From CAVRTM01 sp963724015 (GTDB lineage: Bacteria > Actinomycetota > Actinomycetes > Actinomycetales > Dermatophilaceae): a DNA stretch of 64,000 bases. Positions within the stretch are counted from its first letter, which is position 1. The number at the start of each line of letters is the position of its first letter. Positions 56,659 through 64,000 of the stretch are shown piece by piece. The position numbers were made by a program, and so were the translations under genes. The notes under the pieces are model-generated. The model worked only from the letters and a program-made list of their open reading frames with translations, was not told the origin of the DNA and did not search any database. Location of the stretch: assembly GCA_963724015.1 (NCBI GenBank), contig CAVRTM010000022.1, positions 1-64,000 on the forward strand, in the 5' to 3' direction.

Positions 56659-56687
56659 TTGCTGAACCGCTGCTTCGAGGGTAGAAG
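56659..56687 (+). promoter_or_regulatory. probable promoter of the heptose-glycan operon
   Basis: TTGCTG (56659-56664) and TAGAAG (56682-56687) have a 17-base spacer, and the ATG at 56694 lies 6 bases after the -10, giving a leaderless arrangement. The -10 lacks the usual final T, so strength is uncertain. Confidence 0.5.
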
Positions 56688-56693
56688 CGGTGC

Positions 56694-58364
56694 ATGCGTG
56701 TTCTCGGCGTCAACGCCCTGTTCCACGACCCGTCCGCCGCCCTGGTGGTGGACGGGACGATCGTTGCCGCTGCCGAGGAGGAGCGCTTCAGCCGGCGCAA
56801 GCACGGCAAGCGGCCAGTGCCGTTCTCGGCGTGGGAGCTCCCGGTGCAGGCCATGCGCTGGTGCCTGGAGGAGGCCGGTCTGCGGCCCTCGGACCTGGAC
56901 GCGGTCGGCTACTCGTTCGACCCCGCCCTGGCCAAGCCCGCACCGGACATGGGCCTGTCCGACCCATGGGACCACCTGCGAATCATGTACGCCGAGAAGG
57001 CTCCCGGCTTCCTCGCCACCGCACTGCCGGGGCTCGAACATGAGCAGGTGCGCTTCGTCCCCCACCACGTCGCCCACGCCGCCTCGGCCGGGCTGGCCGC
57101 TCCCGTTCGCGAGAAGGGCCGGCCCACCAGCGTCCTGGTGCTCGACGGCCGCGGCGAGTGCACCTCCCACCTCGCCGGGCGCTACGAGCACGGGCAGCTG
57201 GAGACGTTCGCTGGGCAGACGCTGCCGCACTCGCTCGGGCTCGTGTACGAGTCGCTGACCGAGCACCTGGGGTTCCTGCGCTCGAGCGACGAGTTCAAGG
57301 TCATGGCGCTGGCGTCGTACGGCACGCCCCGCCACCTGGACCAGCTGCGCGAGCTGATCCACGCCACCGGCGATGGTGGCTTCGTCGCGCCGGTGCCCGA
57401 CTGGTCGCAGTGGGCGAGGCCGCGTGGCACCGACGAGACGGAGTGGGCCGCTGAGCACGCCGACCTCGCCGCGTCGGTGCAGCAGTGCCTGGAGGAGGTG
57501 CTGGTCGCGCTGGCCTGCTGGCTGCACGAGCGCACCGGCGACCGGACCCTGGCCATGGCCGGCGGCACGGCCCTGAACTGTGTTGCCAACACACGCATCT
57601 GGCGTGAGACACCGTTCGAGGACGTGTGGGTCCAACCCGCCGCGGGCGATGCCGGAACGTCACTGGGCGCCGCGCTGCAGCTGTCCGCCGACGCAGGTGA
57701 ACCGGCTCGGCCCTTCACGACGGCCGCGCTCGGGCGTGGCTGGAGTGACGACGAGCTCGCCGCCTGGCTGCGGCGGGCCAACGTGCCGTTCACCACGCCG
57801 GACGACATCGCGGAGGAGGCGGCCGCGGTGCTCGCCGACGACGGTGTCATCGGATGGTTCGACGGGCGCAGCGAGTTCGGGCCGCGTGCGCTCGGACAGC
57901 GTTCGCTGATGGCCCACCCGGGCCGTGCCGAGAACCTCGAGCGGCTCAACGACGTCAAGGGCCGTGAGCAGTTCCGGCCCGTGGCGCCCATGGTGCTGAC
58001 CGACCGGGCGTCGCAGATCTTCACCGACGGACCGCTGCCCAGCCCCTACATGCTCTTCGTGCACACCGTGCGTCCACAGTGGCGACAACGCATTCCGGCT
58101 GTCGTCCACGTCGACGGCACCGCCCGCATCCAGACGATCGACGACGACAGCGCCCCCCGCGTCGCCGCGCTGCTACGGGCGTTCGAGCGGCGCACCGGGC
58201 TGCCGGTGGTGGTCAACACCAGCCTCAACACCGCGGGACGGCCCATGGTCGACGACCCCCGCGACGCGCTCGAGCTCTTCGGGTCCGCTCCCGTCGACGC
58301 GCTGGTCCTCGGCCCGCATCTGGTCCATCGTGGGGACATGTTCCGACCCCGGACTGCCGGATGA
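56694..58364 (+). CDS. carbamoyltransferase (NodU/CmcH family)
   Basis: The 556-residue enzyme transfers a carbamoyl group from carbamoyl phosphate, through carbamoyl adenylate, to a hydroxyl, typically of a sugar. It opens RVLGVNALFHDPSAALVVDG with EEERFSRRKHGK near residue 28. The metal-binding HHVAHAASAGLAAP, LDGRGECTSH, FKVMALASYG and AGGTALNCVANTRI form the Kae1-like N-domain. GWFDGRSEFGPRALGQRSLM and PVVVNTSLNTAGRPMVDDPR form the YrdC-like end. Length is normal. Its stop overlaps the next start by 4 bases (ATGA), so it is first of the operon. The likely acceptor is a heptose in the glycan. Confidence 0.93.
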   Translation: MRVLGVNALFHDPSAALVVDGTIVAAAEEERFSRRKHGKRPVPFSAWELPVQAMRWCLEEAGLRPSDLDAVGYSFDPALAKPAPDMGLSDPWDHLRIMYAEKAPGFLATALPGLEHEQVRFVPHHVAHAASAGLAAPVREKGRPTSVLVLDGRGECTSHLAGRYEHGQLETFAGQTLPHSLGLVYESLTEHLGFLRSSDEFKVMALASYGTPRHLDQLRELIHATGDGGFVAPVPDWSQWARPRGTDETEWAAEHADLAASVQQCLEEVLVALACWLHERTGDRTLAMAGGTALNCVANTRIWRETPFEDVWVQPAAGDAGTSLGAALQLSADAGEPARPFTTAALGRGWSDDELAAWLRRANVPFTTPDDIAEEAAAVLADDGVIGWFDGRSEFGPRALGQRSLMAHPGRAENLERLNDVKGREQFRPVAPMVLTDRASQIFTDGPLPSPYMLFVHTVRPQWRQRIPAVVHVDGTARIQTIDDDSAPRVAALLRAFERRTGLPVVVNTSLNTAGRPMVDDPRDALELFGSAPVDALVLGPHLVHRGDMFRPRTAG

Positions 58365-59893
58365 CGGCCACCACCGACCTGCGGTACGCCGTCGTGGTCC
58401 CGACCGTGGGCCGCCCCAGCCTGACGCGGCTGCTCAGCGGGCTGGCCGGCGCCTCTGGGCCGGCGCCCGAGGAGGTCGTGGTGGTCGACGACAGGCCCGG
58501 TGACGTCGAGCCGCTGACCCTCGATGCCGACCTCAGCGCCCCGCTCCACGCCAGGGTGCTCCGGGCCTACGGCCGCGGTCCCGCCGCGGCGCGCAACCTC
58601 GGCTGGCGGGTCACGACGGCGCCGTGGGTGGCCTTCCTCGACGACGACGTCGAGCTGCCGGGCACGTGGCGGGAGGACCTGGTCGACGACCTGGCCGCGT
58701 GCGCCGCCGACGTGGCGGCGTCGCAGGCGCGACTGCACGTCCCCCTGCCGCTGGACCGGCGGCCCACCGACTGGGAACGGTCCACGGCCGGGCTGCGGTC
58801 CGCTCGCTGGGCGACCGCCGACATGGCCTACCGCCGCCAGGCGCTCGTGGCCGTGCAGGGGTTCGACGAGCGCTTCCCCCGGGCCTACCGGGAGGACGCC
58901 GACCTGGCGCTGCGCGTGCAGCAGGCGGGGTGGCGGCTGCGGGTCGGGGCACGCACCACGACCCATCCCGTCCGGCCGGCCGACGACGGGGTCAGCGTGC
59001 GGGTGCAGCGCGGCAACGCCGACGACGCCCTGATGGCCAGGCTGCACGGCCGGGACTGGCGGCAACGGGCGGAGACCGGCCGGGGCCGGTTCCGCTGGCA
59101 CGCAGCCACCGCAGCAGCCGGTCTGACGGCGCTCACCGGGCTGGTCGCATCGACCGCGTTCGGCGGCAGGCCGGCGACGCGGCTCGCCGGTGCCGGCGCC
59201 GTGGCCTGGCTGGGCCTGACGGCCGACTTCGCCCGCCTCCGCATCGCTCCCGGCCCCCGGGACCACGCCGAGGTGGCTCGCATGCTCCTCACCAGCGCCG
59301 CCATACCGGTCGCCGCGGTGTGGCACCGGGCACGGGGTCAGTGGCGTCACCGGTCCGCTCAGCCGTGGCCACCGCCGTTGCGCGCGGTCCTGTTCGACCG
59401 CGACGGGACCCTGGTGCACGACGTGCCGTACAACGGTGACCCCGACCTGGTGAAGCCGCTCGACGGCGCTGCGGAGGCGCTGGAGTCATTGCGGCGCAAC
59501 GGAGTCCGGCTCGGCGTCATCACCAACCAGTCCGGTGTCGGGCGCGGCCTGCTCAGCCGTGAGGCGGTCGACGCGGTCAACGCACGGATCGACGCGCTGC
59601 TCGGGCCGTTCGACACGTGGCAGGTCTGCTCCCACGCGCCTGAGGACCGGTGCGCGTGCCGCAAACCCCGGCCAGGCATGGTGCTGGCCGCAGCCCACGA
59701 GCTGCGACTCGACCCCGGGGTCTGCGCGGTGGTCGGGGACATCGGCGCCGACGTCGAGGCAGCCCGGGCGGCCGGGGCGCGCGCCGTGCTCGTGCCCACG
59801 GGGCAGACCCTTCCCCAGGAGGTGCGCGACTCCCCGGTCGTGGCAACGGATCTGGCCCACGCCATGACCCTGCTGCTGGGGTCGCGGCGATGA
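58361..59893 (+). CDS. GT2 glycosyltransferase fused to GmhB-type HAD phosphatase
   Basis: A 510-residue two-domain enzyme. The first 330 residues are a GT-A glycosyltransferase: VVVPTVGRPSLTRLLSGLAG, EVVVVDDRPGDVEP, RGPAAARNLGWR, VAFLDDDVELPGTW (DDD, about residue 90) and YREDADLALRVQQAGWRL. Hydrophobic stretches lie near residue 255. The last 165 residues are a HAD-IIIA phosphatase: AVLFDRDGTLVHDVPYNGDP, GVITNQSGVGRGLLS, CSHAPEDRCACRKPRPGMVL with the Cys/His zinc knuckle of GmhB, and VVGDIGADVEAARAAGARAV. GmhB removes the C7 phosphate of heptose 1,7-bisphosphate. Fusion to a glycosyltransferase is unusual. Both flanks overlap neighbours by 4 bases. Confidence 0.92.
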   Translation: MTATTDLRYAVVVPTVGRPSLTRLLSGLAGASGPAPEEVVVVDDRPGDVEPLTLDADLSAPLHARVLRAYGRGPAAARNLGWRVTTAPWVAFLDDDVELPGTWREDLVDDLAACAADVAASQARLHVPLPLDRRPTDWERSTAGLRSARWATADMAYRRQALVAVQGFDERFPRAYREDADLALRVQQAGWRLRVGARTTTHPVRPADDGVSVRVQRGNADDALMARLHGRDWRQRAETGRGRFRWHAATAAAGLTALTGLVASTAFGGRPATRLAGAGAVAWLGLTADFARLRIAPGPRDHAEVARMLLTSAAIPVAAVWHRARGQWRHRSAQPWPPPLRAVLFDRDGTLVHDVPYNGDPDLVKPLDGAAEALESLRRNGVRLGVITNQSGVGRGLLSREAVDAVNARIDALLGPFDTWQVCSHAPEDRCACRKPRPGMVLAAAHELRLDPGVCAVVGDIGADVEAARAAGARAVLVPTGQTLPQEVRDSPVVATDLAHAMTLLLGSRR

Positions 59894-60969
59894 CGCGCCG
59901 GGTCCTCGCCGTGCGGCTCGACAACGACGGCGACGTGCTGCTCACCGGCCCGGCGGTGCGGGCCCTCGCCGCGGACGGAGCCCACGTCGACCTCCTCGTC
60001 GCACCCTCGGGCCTGGCCGCTGCGCACCTGCTGCCGCAGGTCGGTGAGGTGCTGCTCTTCGACCCGCCGTGGTCCGGGTTCGACTCCCCCGCAGCCGATC
60101 CCGACGCCGTGGAGGCGCTCGTCACGCAGCTGCGGGAGCGGTCGTACGACGAGGCGGTGATCTTCACGTCGTTCCACCAGAGCCCGCTGCCGATGGCGCT
60201 GCTGTGCCGCCTCGCCCGGGTGCCCCGCGTCGTCGCGACCAGCGAGGACTACCCCGGCTCCCTGGTGGACGTCCGCAACCGGCGCATGGCCGACGGTGCT
60301 GCCGACGACGGCGGCCCCGACGGGGGGCACGAGGTGACCGCCGCCCTCGCCCTCGCCGAGGCCGCCGGCCACGTCCTCGCACCCGGCGACGACGGCCGCC
60401 TGCGCCTGCGGGCACCCCTGCCCGGGCCGCCCGCCGGCCTGCCCGGCACGCCCTACGTCGTCGTCCACCCGTCCGCCTCCGTGCCGGCACGGTCCCTGGA
60501 CCCGGCGCACGCCAGGGCCGTCGTGACGGCCCTGCTCGGGGACGGGCGGTCCGTCGTGGTCACCGGAGGTCCCGGCGACCGCCAAGCCGCGGCGTACGCC
60601 GCCTCCCCCGGTGCGGTCGACCTCGCCGGCCGGACCGACCTGGCCCAGCTGGCCACGGTGCTGCAGGGCGCGGAGGCCGTCGTCGTCGGCAACACCGGGC
60701 CCGCCCACCTCGCGGCAGCGGTCGGGACCCCCGTGGTGTCGCTCTTCGCCCCGGTCGTCCCGGCCGCACGCTGGCACCCGTGGGGCGTGCCGTACGTCCT
60801 GCTCGGGGACCAGGAGGCCGCCTGCCGCGGCACGCGCTCCCGGCAGTGCCCCACATCGGGTCACCCGTGCCTGTCCACGGTGTCACCTCGCCGCGTGGCC
60901 GGGGCCGTGCGCGAGCTCGTCGCAGCTGGCGCCGGCCGGCACGTGCCACTTCGGGAGGGGGCGCCGTGA
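59890..60969 (+). CDS. GT9 family heptosyltransferase-like glycosyltransferase
   Basis: A 359-residue GT-B enzyme of family 9, the ADP-heptose:LPS heptosyltransferase family. It shows RRVLAVRLDNDGDVLLTGPA near residue 3, VDLLVAPSGLAAAHLLPQVG, DEAVIFTSFHQSPLPMALLC, YVVVHPSASVPARSLDP, VVVTGGPGDRQAAAYAA and the donor region VVVGNTGPAHLAAAVGTPVV SLFA. The C-terminal ends with a Cys-containing GDQEAACRGTRSRQCP. With GmhA, GmhB and HldE genes around it, transfer of an activated heptose is the best reading. The acceptor is unknown; a Gram-positive has no LPS. It overlaps both neighbours by 4 bases. Confidence 0.9.
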   Translation: MTRRVLAVRLDNDGDVLLTGPAVRALAADGAHVDLLVAPSGLAAAHLLPQVGEVLLFDPPWSGFDSPAADPDAVEALVTQLRERSYDEAVIFTSFHQSPLPMALLCRLARVPRVVATSEDYPGSLVDVRNRRMADGAADDGGPDGGHEVTAALALAEAAGHVLAPGDDGRLRLRAPLPGPPAGLPGTPYVVVHPSASVPARSLDPAHARAVVTALLGDGRSVVVTGGPGDRQAAAYAASPGAVDLAGRTDLAQLATVLQGAEAVVVGNTGPAHLAAAVGTPVVSLFAPVVPAARWHPWGVPYVLLGDQEAACRGTRSRQCPTSGHPCLSTVSPRRVAGAVRELVAAGAGRHVPLREGAP

Positions 60970-61949
60970 GGATCTTGGTCTGGCACGTCCACGGGTCGTG
61001 GACCACCTCGTTCGTCGCCGGCGCGCACGACTACGTCCTGCCGCTGCTCCCCGACCGCGGCAGCGACGGCCTGGGCCGGGCCCGCACCTGGCGCTGGCCG
61101 GAGACCGCGCGCGAGGTGCCGGTCGAGCTGCTCGCGGACGAACCGCTGGACCTCGTCGTGCTGCAGCGCCCGCACGAGGCCGCGCTGGTCGAGCGCCTGA
61201 CGGGCCGTCGTCCCGGACGCGACCTGCCCGCGGTCTACCTCGAGCACAACGCGCCGACCGGGCACGCGGTGAGCACCGTCCACCCGGTCGCGCAGGACGA
61301 GGCCCTGCGCGGCATACCGGTGGTGCACGTGACGTTCTTCAACGCGATGGCGTGGGACTGCGGTCACAGCCCCACCACGGTGATCGAGCACGGCGTGCCG
61401 GACCCCGGCTACTCCTGGACCGGCGACGTCGCCAGCCTGGCCGTGGTCGTCAACGAGCCCGTGCGCCGCTGGCGGGTCGCCGGCACGGACCTGCTGCTGG
61501 ACATGGCGCGGCACGTGCCCGTCGACGTCTACGGCATGGGCATGCAGCAGCTGGCCGAGCGCGCCGTCGCCGAGGGGGTCCCCACGCTCGCGGCGCGGCT
61601 GCACGACGACCTGCCGCAGGCCGTGCTGCACCAGCAGATCGGGCGGCACCGCGCCTACTTCCACCCCTACCGCTGGACCAGCCTCGGCCTCGCCCTGCTG
61701 GAGGCGATGACCTGCGGGCTGCCGGTGCTGGCCCTGTCCACGACCGAGGCCCCCGAGGCGGTGCCGCCGGAGGCGGGGCTGGTCACCTGCGACGTCGGAG
61801 CGCTGCACGCGACCGCCCGCCGATGGCTGGACGACCCCGCCGAGGCCCGCGAACGCGGCCTGGCCGCCCGGCAGCACGCACTCTCGCGCTACGGGCTCAA
61901 GCGGTTCCTGGACGACTGGGACCGGCTCCTGGAAGGGATGACCCGATGA
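60966..61949 (+). CDS. GT1/GT4-like glycosyltransferase
   Basis: A 327-residue GT-B-like protein starting VRILVWHVHGSWTTSFVAGA. The acceptor half has LVVLQRPHEAALVERLTGRR and PAVYLEHNAPTGHAVSTVHP. The donor half has VDVYGMGMQQLAERA, HRAYFHPYRWTSLGLALLEA and MTCGLPVLALSTTEAPEAVP, which is the E-x7-E type retaining motif region. The GTG start overlaps the previous stop. Donor and acceptor are unknown; position suggests elongation of the same glycan. Confidence 0.85.
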   Translation: MRILVWHVHGSWTTSFVAGAHDYVLPLLPDRGSDGLGRARTWRWPETAREVPVELLADEPLDLVVLQRPHEAALVERLTGRRPGRDLPAVYLEHNAPTGHAVSTVHPVAQDEALRGIPVVHVTFFNAMAWDCGHSPTTVIEHGVPDPGYSWTGDVASLAVVVNEPVRRWRVAGTDLLLDMARHVPVDVYGMGMQQLAERAVAEGVPTLAARLHDDLPQAVLHQQIGRHRAYFHPYRWTSLGLALLEAMTCGLPVLALSTTEAPEAVPPEAGLVTCDVGALHATARRWLDDPAEARERGLAARQHALSRYGLKRFLDDWDRLLEGMTR

Positions 61950-63757
61950 GAATCGCCATGGTGTCCGAGCACGCCAGCCCCCTCGCCGCGCTGGGTGGTG
62001 TGGACGCCGGCGGCCAGAACGTCCACGTCGCCGCCCTCGCACGCGCCCTCGGGCGCCGGGGCCACCAGGTCGACGTCTACACCCGCCGGGACGGGCACGA
62101 CCTGCCGGAGCGCGTTCCCCTCGGGGAGAGGGCGACCGTCGTCCACGTGCCGGCGGGGCCGCCGCGGCCGATGTCCAAGGACAGGCTCTACCCGCTGATG
62201 AGCCGGTTCGGCCGCTGGATGGCGCGGGACTGGGCTGCGCACGGACGCCCCGACGTCGTCCACGCCCACTTCTGGATGTCCGGCCTGGCCGCCCTGCAGG
62301 CGACCGAGGGCACGGACATCCCCGTGGCGCAGACCTTCCACGCGCTCGGGACGGTCAAGCGCCGGCACCAGGGGGCAGCCGACACCAGTCCCCCGCAGCG
62401 GCTGAGCTGCGAGCGCCACCTGGCCGCCCACGCCGACCTGGTCATCGCCACCTGCACCGACGAGCTGCGCGAGCTGGCGCGGATGGACGCGCCGACGGAG
62501 CGGCTGACGGTCGTGCCGTGCGGGGTCGACACCGGCCACTTCGCGCCCGGGCAGACCGGCCGGGCCGGGAGACCACCCACGCTGCTCGCCGTGGGCCGCC
62601 TGGTCGAGCGCAAGGGCTTCGACACCGCCATCCGGGCCCTGGCCGAGCTGCCCGGCGTCGAGCTGGTCGTGGCCGGTGGGCCTCCGCGCGAGGAGCTCGA
62701 CCACGACCCCGAGGCTCGCCGCCTGCGGGAGCTGGCGCGGGAGCTGGGCGTCGGTGACCGGGTCCGGCTGGTCGGCCAGGTGCCGCACGGGCAGATGCCG
62801 GACCTCTACCGGTCGGCCGACGTCGTGCTGTCCACCCCCTGGTACGAGCCGTTCGGGATCACCCCGCTGGAGGCCGCCTCCTGCGGCGTCCCGGTCGTCG
62901 GCAGTGCGGTCGGGGGCCTGCTCGACACGGTGGAGGACGGCGTCACCGGGCGCCTGGTGCCACCCCGCGACGCGGTCGCGGTGGCCGGCGCGGTGGCCGG
63001 CCTCCTCTCGGACCCCGCCCTGGCGGCACGGTGCGGCGAGGCCGGGCGCCGCCGGGCCCTGGAGCGCTACGACTGGTCCCAGGTGGCCGCCGCCACCGAG
63101 GAGGAGCTGTCCCGGGTCACCCGCGGGCCGGGGGCAGCACCGCCCGCGCCGCCGCCCCGGACCACGGACGCCGACCCGACCTCCGTCTGGCTCGACGAGC
63201 ACACCGCCCAGCTCGACGACGGCATGCGCGCCCTGGCCGGCCGGTCCGAGCTGGTCGAGTCCTGGGGCCGGCAGCTGGCCGCGGTGCTCTCCGCCGGCGG
63301 GCGGCTGCTCGCGGTCGGCAACGGCGGGAGCGCCGCCGAGGCGCAGCACCTCACCGCTGAGATCGTCGGCCGCTTCCTGCAGGACCGGCGCCCGTTCTCG
63401 GCGGTCGCCCTCTGCGCCGAGTCCTCGAGCCTGACCGCCATCCTCAACGACTACGGCATCGAGGAGGTCTTCGCCCGCCAGGTGGAGGCACACGGGCGCC
63501 CCGGCGACATCCTCGTGGTGCTGTCCACCAGCGGACGCAGCCCCAACGTGCTGGCCGCCGCCAAGCGCGCCCACGACGTCGGGCTCACCGTGTGGGCCCT
63601 GACCGGGCCCGAGCCGAACCCGCTCGCCGGGACGGCCGACGAGGTGCTGGCCGTGCCCGCCGGGTCCACCGCGGCCGTGCAGGAGGTGCACCTGGTCGCC
63701 GTCCACGCGCTGTGCGCGGCCATGGACCGGGCGCTGCTCGCGCAGGTACCGGCGTGA
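61946..63757 (+). CDS. GT4 glycosyltransferase fused to GmhA-type phosphoheptose isomerase
   Basis: A 603-residue fusion. Residues 1-390 are a GT4 enzyme: RIAMVSEHASPLAALGGVDA with a GGVDAGGQNVHV donor loop, VVHAHFWMSGLAALQATEG, TVVPCGVDTGHFAPGQ, LLAVGRLVERKGFDTAIRAL and EPFGITPLEAASCGVPVVGS. After a Pro/Ala linker (about 395-412), a SIS domain of about 190 residues follows: LLAVGNGGSAAEAQHLTAEI with VGRF, SSLTAILNDYGIEEVFARQV and VLSTSGRSPNVLAAAKRAHD. These are GmhA hallmarks; GmhA isomerises sedoheptulose 7-phosphate to heptose 7-phosphate. The kinase that follows acts next in the pathway and its GTG overlaps the stop. Confidence 0.92.
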   Translation: MRIAMVSEHASPLAALGGVDAGGQNVHVAALARALGRRGHQVDVYTRRDGHDLPERVPLGERATVVHVPAGPPRPMSKDRLYPLMSRFGRWMARDWAAHGRPDVVHAHFWMSGLAALQATEGTDIPVAQTFHALGTVKRRHQGAADTSPPQRLSCERHLAAHADLVIATCTDELRELARMDAPTERLTVVPCGVDTGHFAPGQTGRAGRPPTLLAVGRLVERKGFDTAIRALAELPGVELVVAGGPPREELDHDPEARRLRELARELGVGDRVRLVGQVPHGQMPDLYRSADVVLSTPWYEPFGITPLEAASCGVPVVGSAVGGLLDTVEDGVTGRLVPPRDAVAVAGAVAGLLSDPALAARCGEAGRRRALERYDWSQVAAATEEELSRVTRGPGAAPPAPPPRTTDADPTSVWLDEHTAQLDDGMRALAGRSELVESWGRQLAAVLSAGGRLLAVGNGGSAAEAQHLTAEIVGRFLQDRRPFSAVALCAESSSLTAILNDYGIEEVFARQVEAHGRPGDILVVLSTSGRSPNVLAAAKRAHDVGLTVWALTGPEPNPLAGTADEVLAVPAGSTAAVQEVHLVAVHALCAAMDRALLAQVPA

Positions 63758-64000
63758 CCCCGCCGCACCGGCACCACCTGGTCGTGGTCGGTGACGTCGT
63801 CCTGGACCGCGACCTGCTCGGCCGCGCCGAGCGCCTCAGCCCCGACGCGCCCGTGCCCGTCGTCGACGTGGAGCAGGTGCGCGACAGCCCCGGCGCGGCC
63901 GGGCTCACCGCGCTGCTGTGCCTGGCCGACGACATCGAGGTCACCCTGGTGGCCCCGGTCGCCGGGGACCGGGACGGCGAGCGGCTGGCCGAGCTCCTCA
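63754..64000 (+). CDS. hldE: HldE-type D-beta-D-heptose 7-phosphate kinase, N-terminal part
   Basis: The first 82 residues of a PfkB-family kinase, cut by the window edge. HLVVVGDVVLDRDLLGRAER is followed by LSPDAPVPVVDVEQVRDSPG and AAGLTALLCLADDIEVTLVA. The SPDAPVPVV and RDSPGAAG stretches match the heptose kinase HldE/RfaE, which phosphorylates heptose 7-phosphate at C1. Whether the C-terminal nucleotidyltransferase (adenylyl transfer) is present cannot be seen here. Its GTG overlaps the stop of the GmhA fusion. Confidence 0.88.
   Translation, partial: MTPPHRHHLVVVGDVVLDRDLLGRAERLSPDAPVPVVDVEQVRDSPGAAGLTALLCLADDIEVTLVAPVAGDRDGERLAELL

Noticed and set aside
61889..63706. 605-codon minus-strand ORF over the GT4-GmhA fusion
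   Set aside because: Antisense of a well supported gene with contiguous motifs.

Overview
The window is a 64 kb piece of a high-GC Gram-positive genome, almost certainly an actinomycete. Evidence: the 16S gene has an actinobacterial sequence, the 16S-23S spacer carries no tRNA, third codon positions are strongly GC-biased, several starts look leaderless (a TAnnnT -10 box about 6-7 nt before the start codon), and actinobacterial families are present (GerW, DUF222/HNH, ECF41 sigma factor, full-length Pta with an N-terminal P-loop domain). I do not name a genus; a 16S search would settle it.

Layout. 1-2.6 kb: 5' end of 23S, spacer, complete 16S and rRNA promoters, all on the minus strand. 2.9-8.9 kb: an SRPBCC protein, an APC permease, an AAA ATPase, two divergent citrate synthase paralogues (one with an N-terminal HTH) and a 36-residue basic protein. 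9-15 kb: membrane, lipoprotein, HAD dehalogenase, GerW and small genes. 15.4-18.1 kb: a PEP-synthase-like enzyme with a frame-broken 3' third. 18.2-25.4 kb: a secreted DmfA2-like lipoprotein, CYTH/CHAD protein, molybdopterin oxidoreductase plus flavin reductase, YchJ-like and DUF488 proteins. 25.6-30.2 kb: an ECF41 sigma factor with its epimerase partner and a matching promoter, an LLM oxidoreductase, an ArsR-SRPBCC operon and a small kinase. 30.4-35 kb: lipoprotein, MATE pump, GT4 and DMT transporter. 35-38.4 kb: ackA-pta, heavily frame-broken. 38.4-52.9 kb: housekeeping and stress-type genes (dehydrogenase, secreted glycoside hydrolase, PAS-GAF-PP2C phosphatase, pyridoxal kinase, TetR, epimerase, aldo/keto reductase, AI-2E transporter, two GT2 enzymes). 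53-53.7 kb: a membrane protein/XRE regulator pair with a duplicated operator-like repeat. 53.9-55.1 kb: a broken DUF222/HNH gene. 55.2-56.6 kb: an aldehyde dehydrogenase.

56.7-64 kb (end of window) is the most coherent accessory locus. Six genes are joined by 4-bp stop/start overlaps: a carbamoyltransferase, a GT2-GmhB fusion, a GT9 heptosyltransferase-like enzyme, a further glycosyltransferase, a GT4-GmhA fusion and the start of an HldE-type heptose kinase. Together they should make an activated heptose and build a carbamoylated heptose-containing surface glycan in a Gram-positive cell, with two of the sugar-phosphate enzymes fused to glycosyltransferases.

A second theme is single-base frameshifts, mostly in short G/C runs. 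They affect at least eleven genes and are extremely dense in ackA-pta. Either the sequence contains indel errors or some of these genes are decaying; raw reads would decide.
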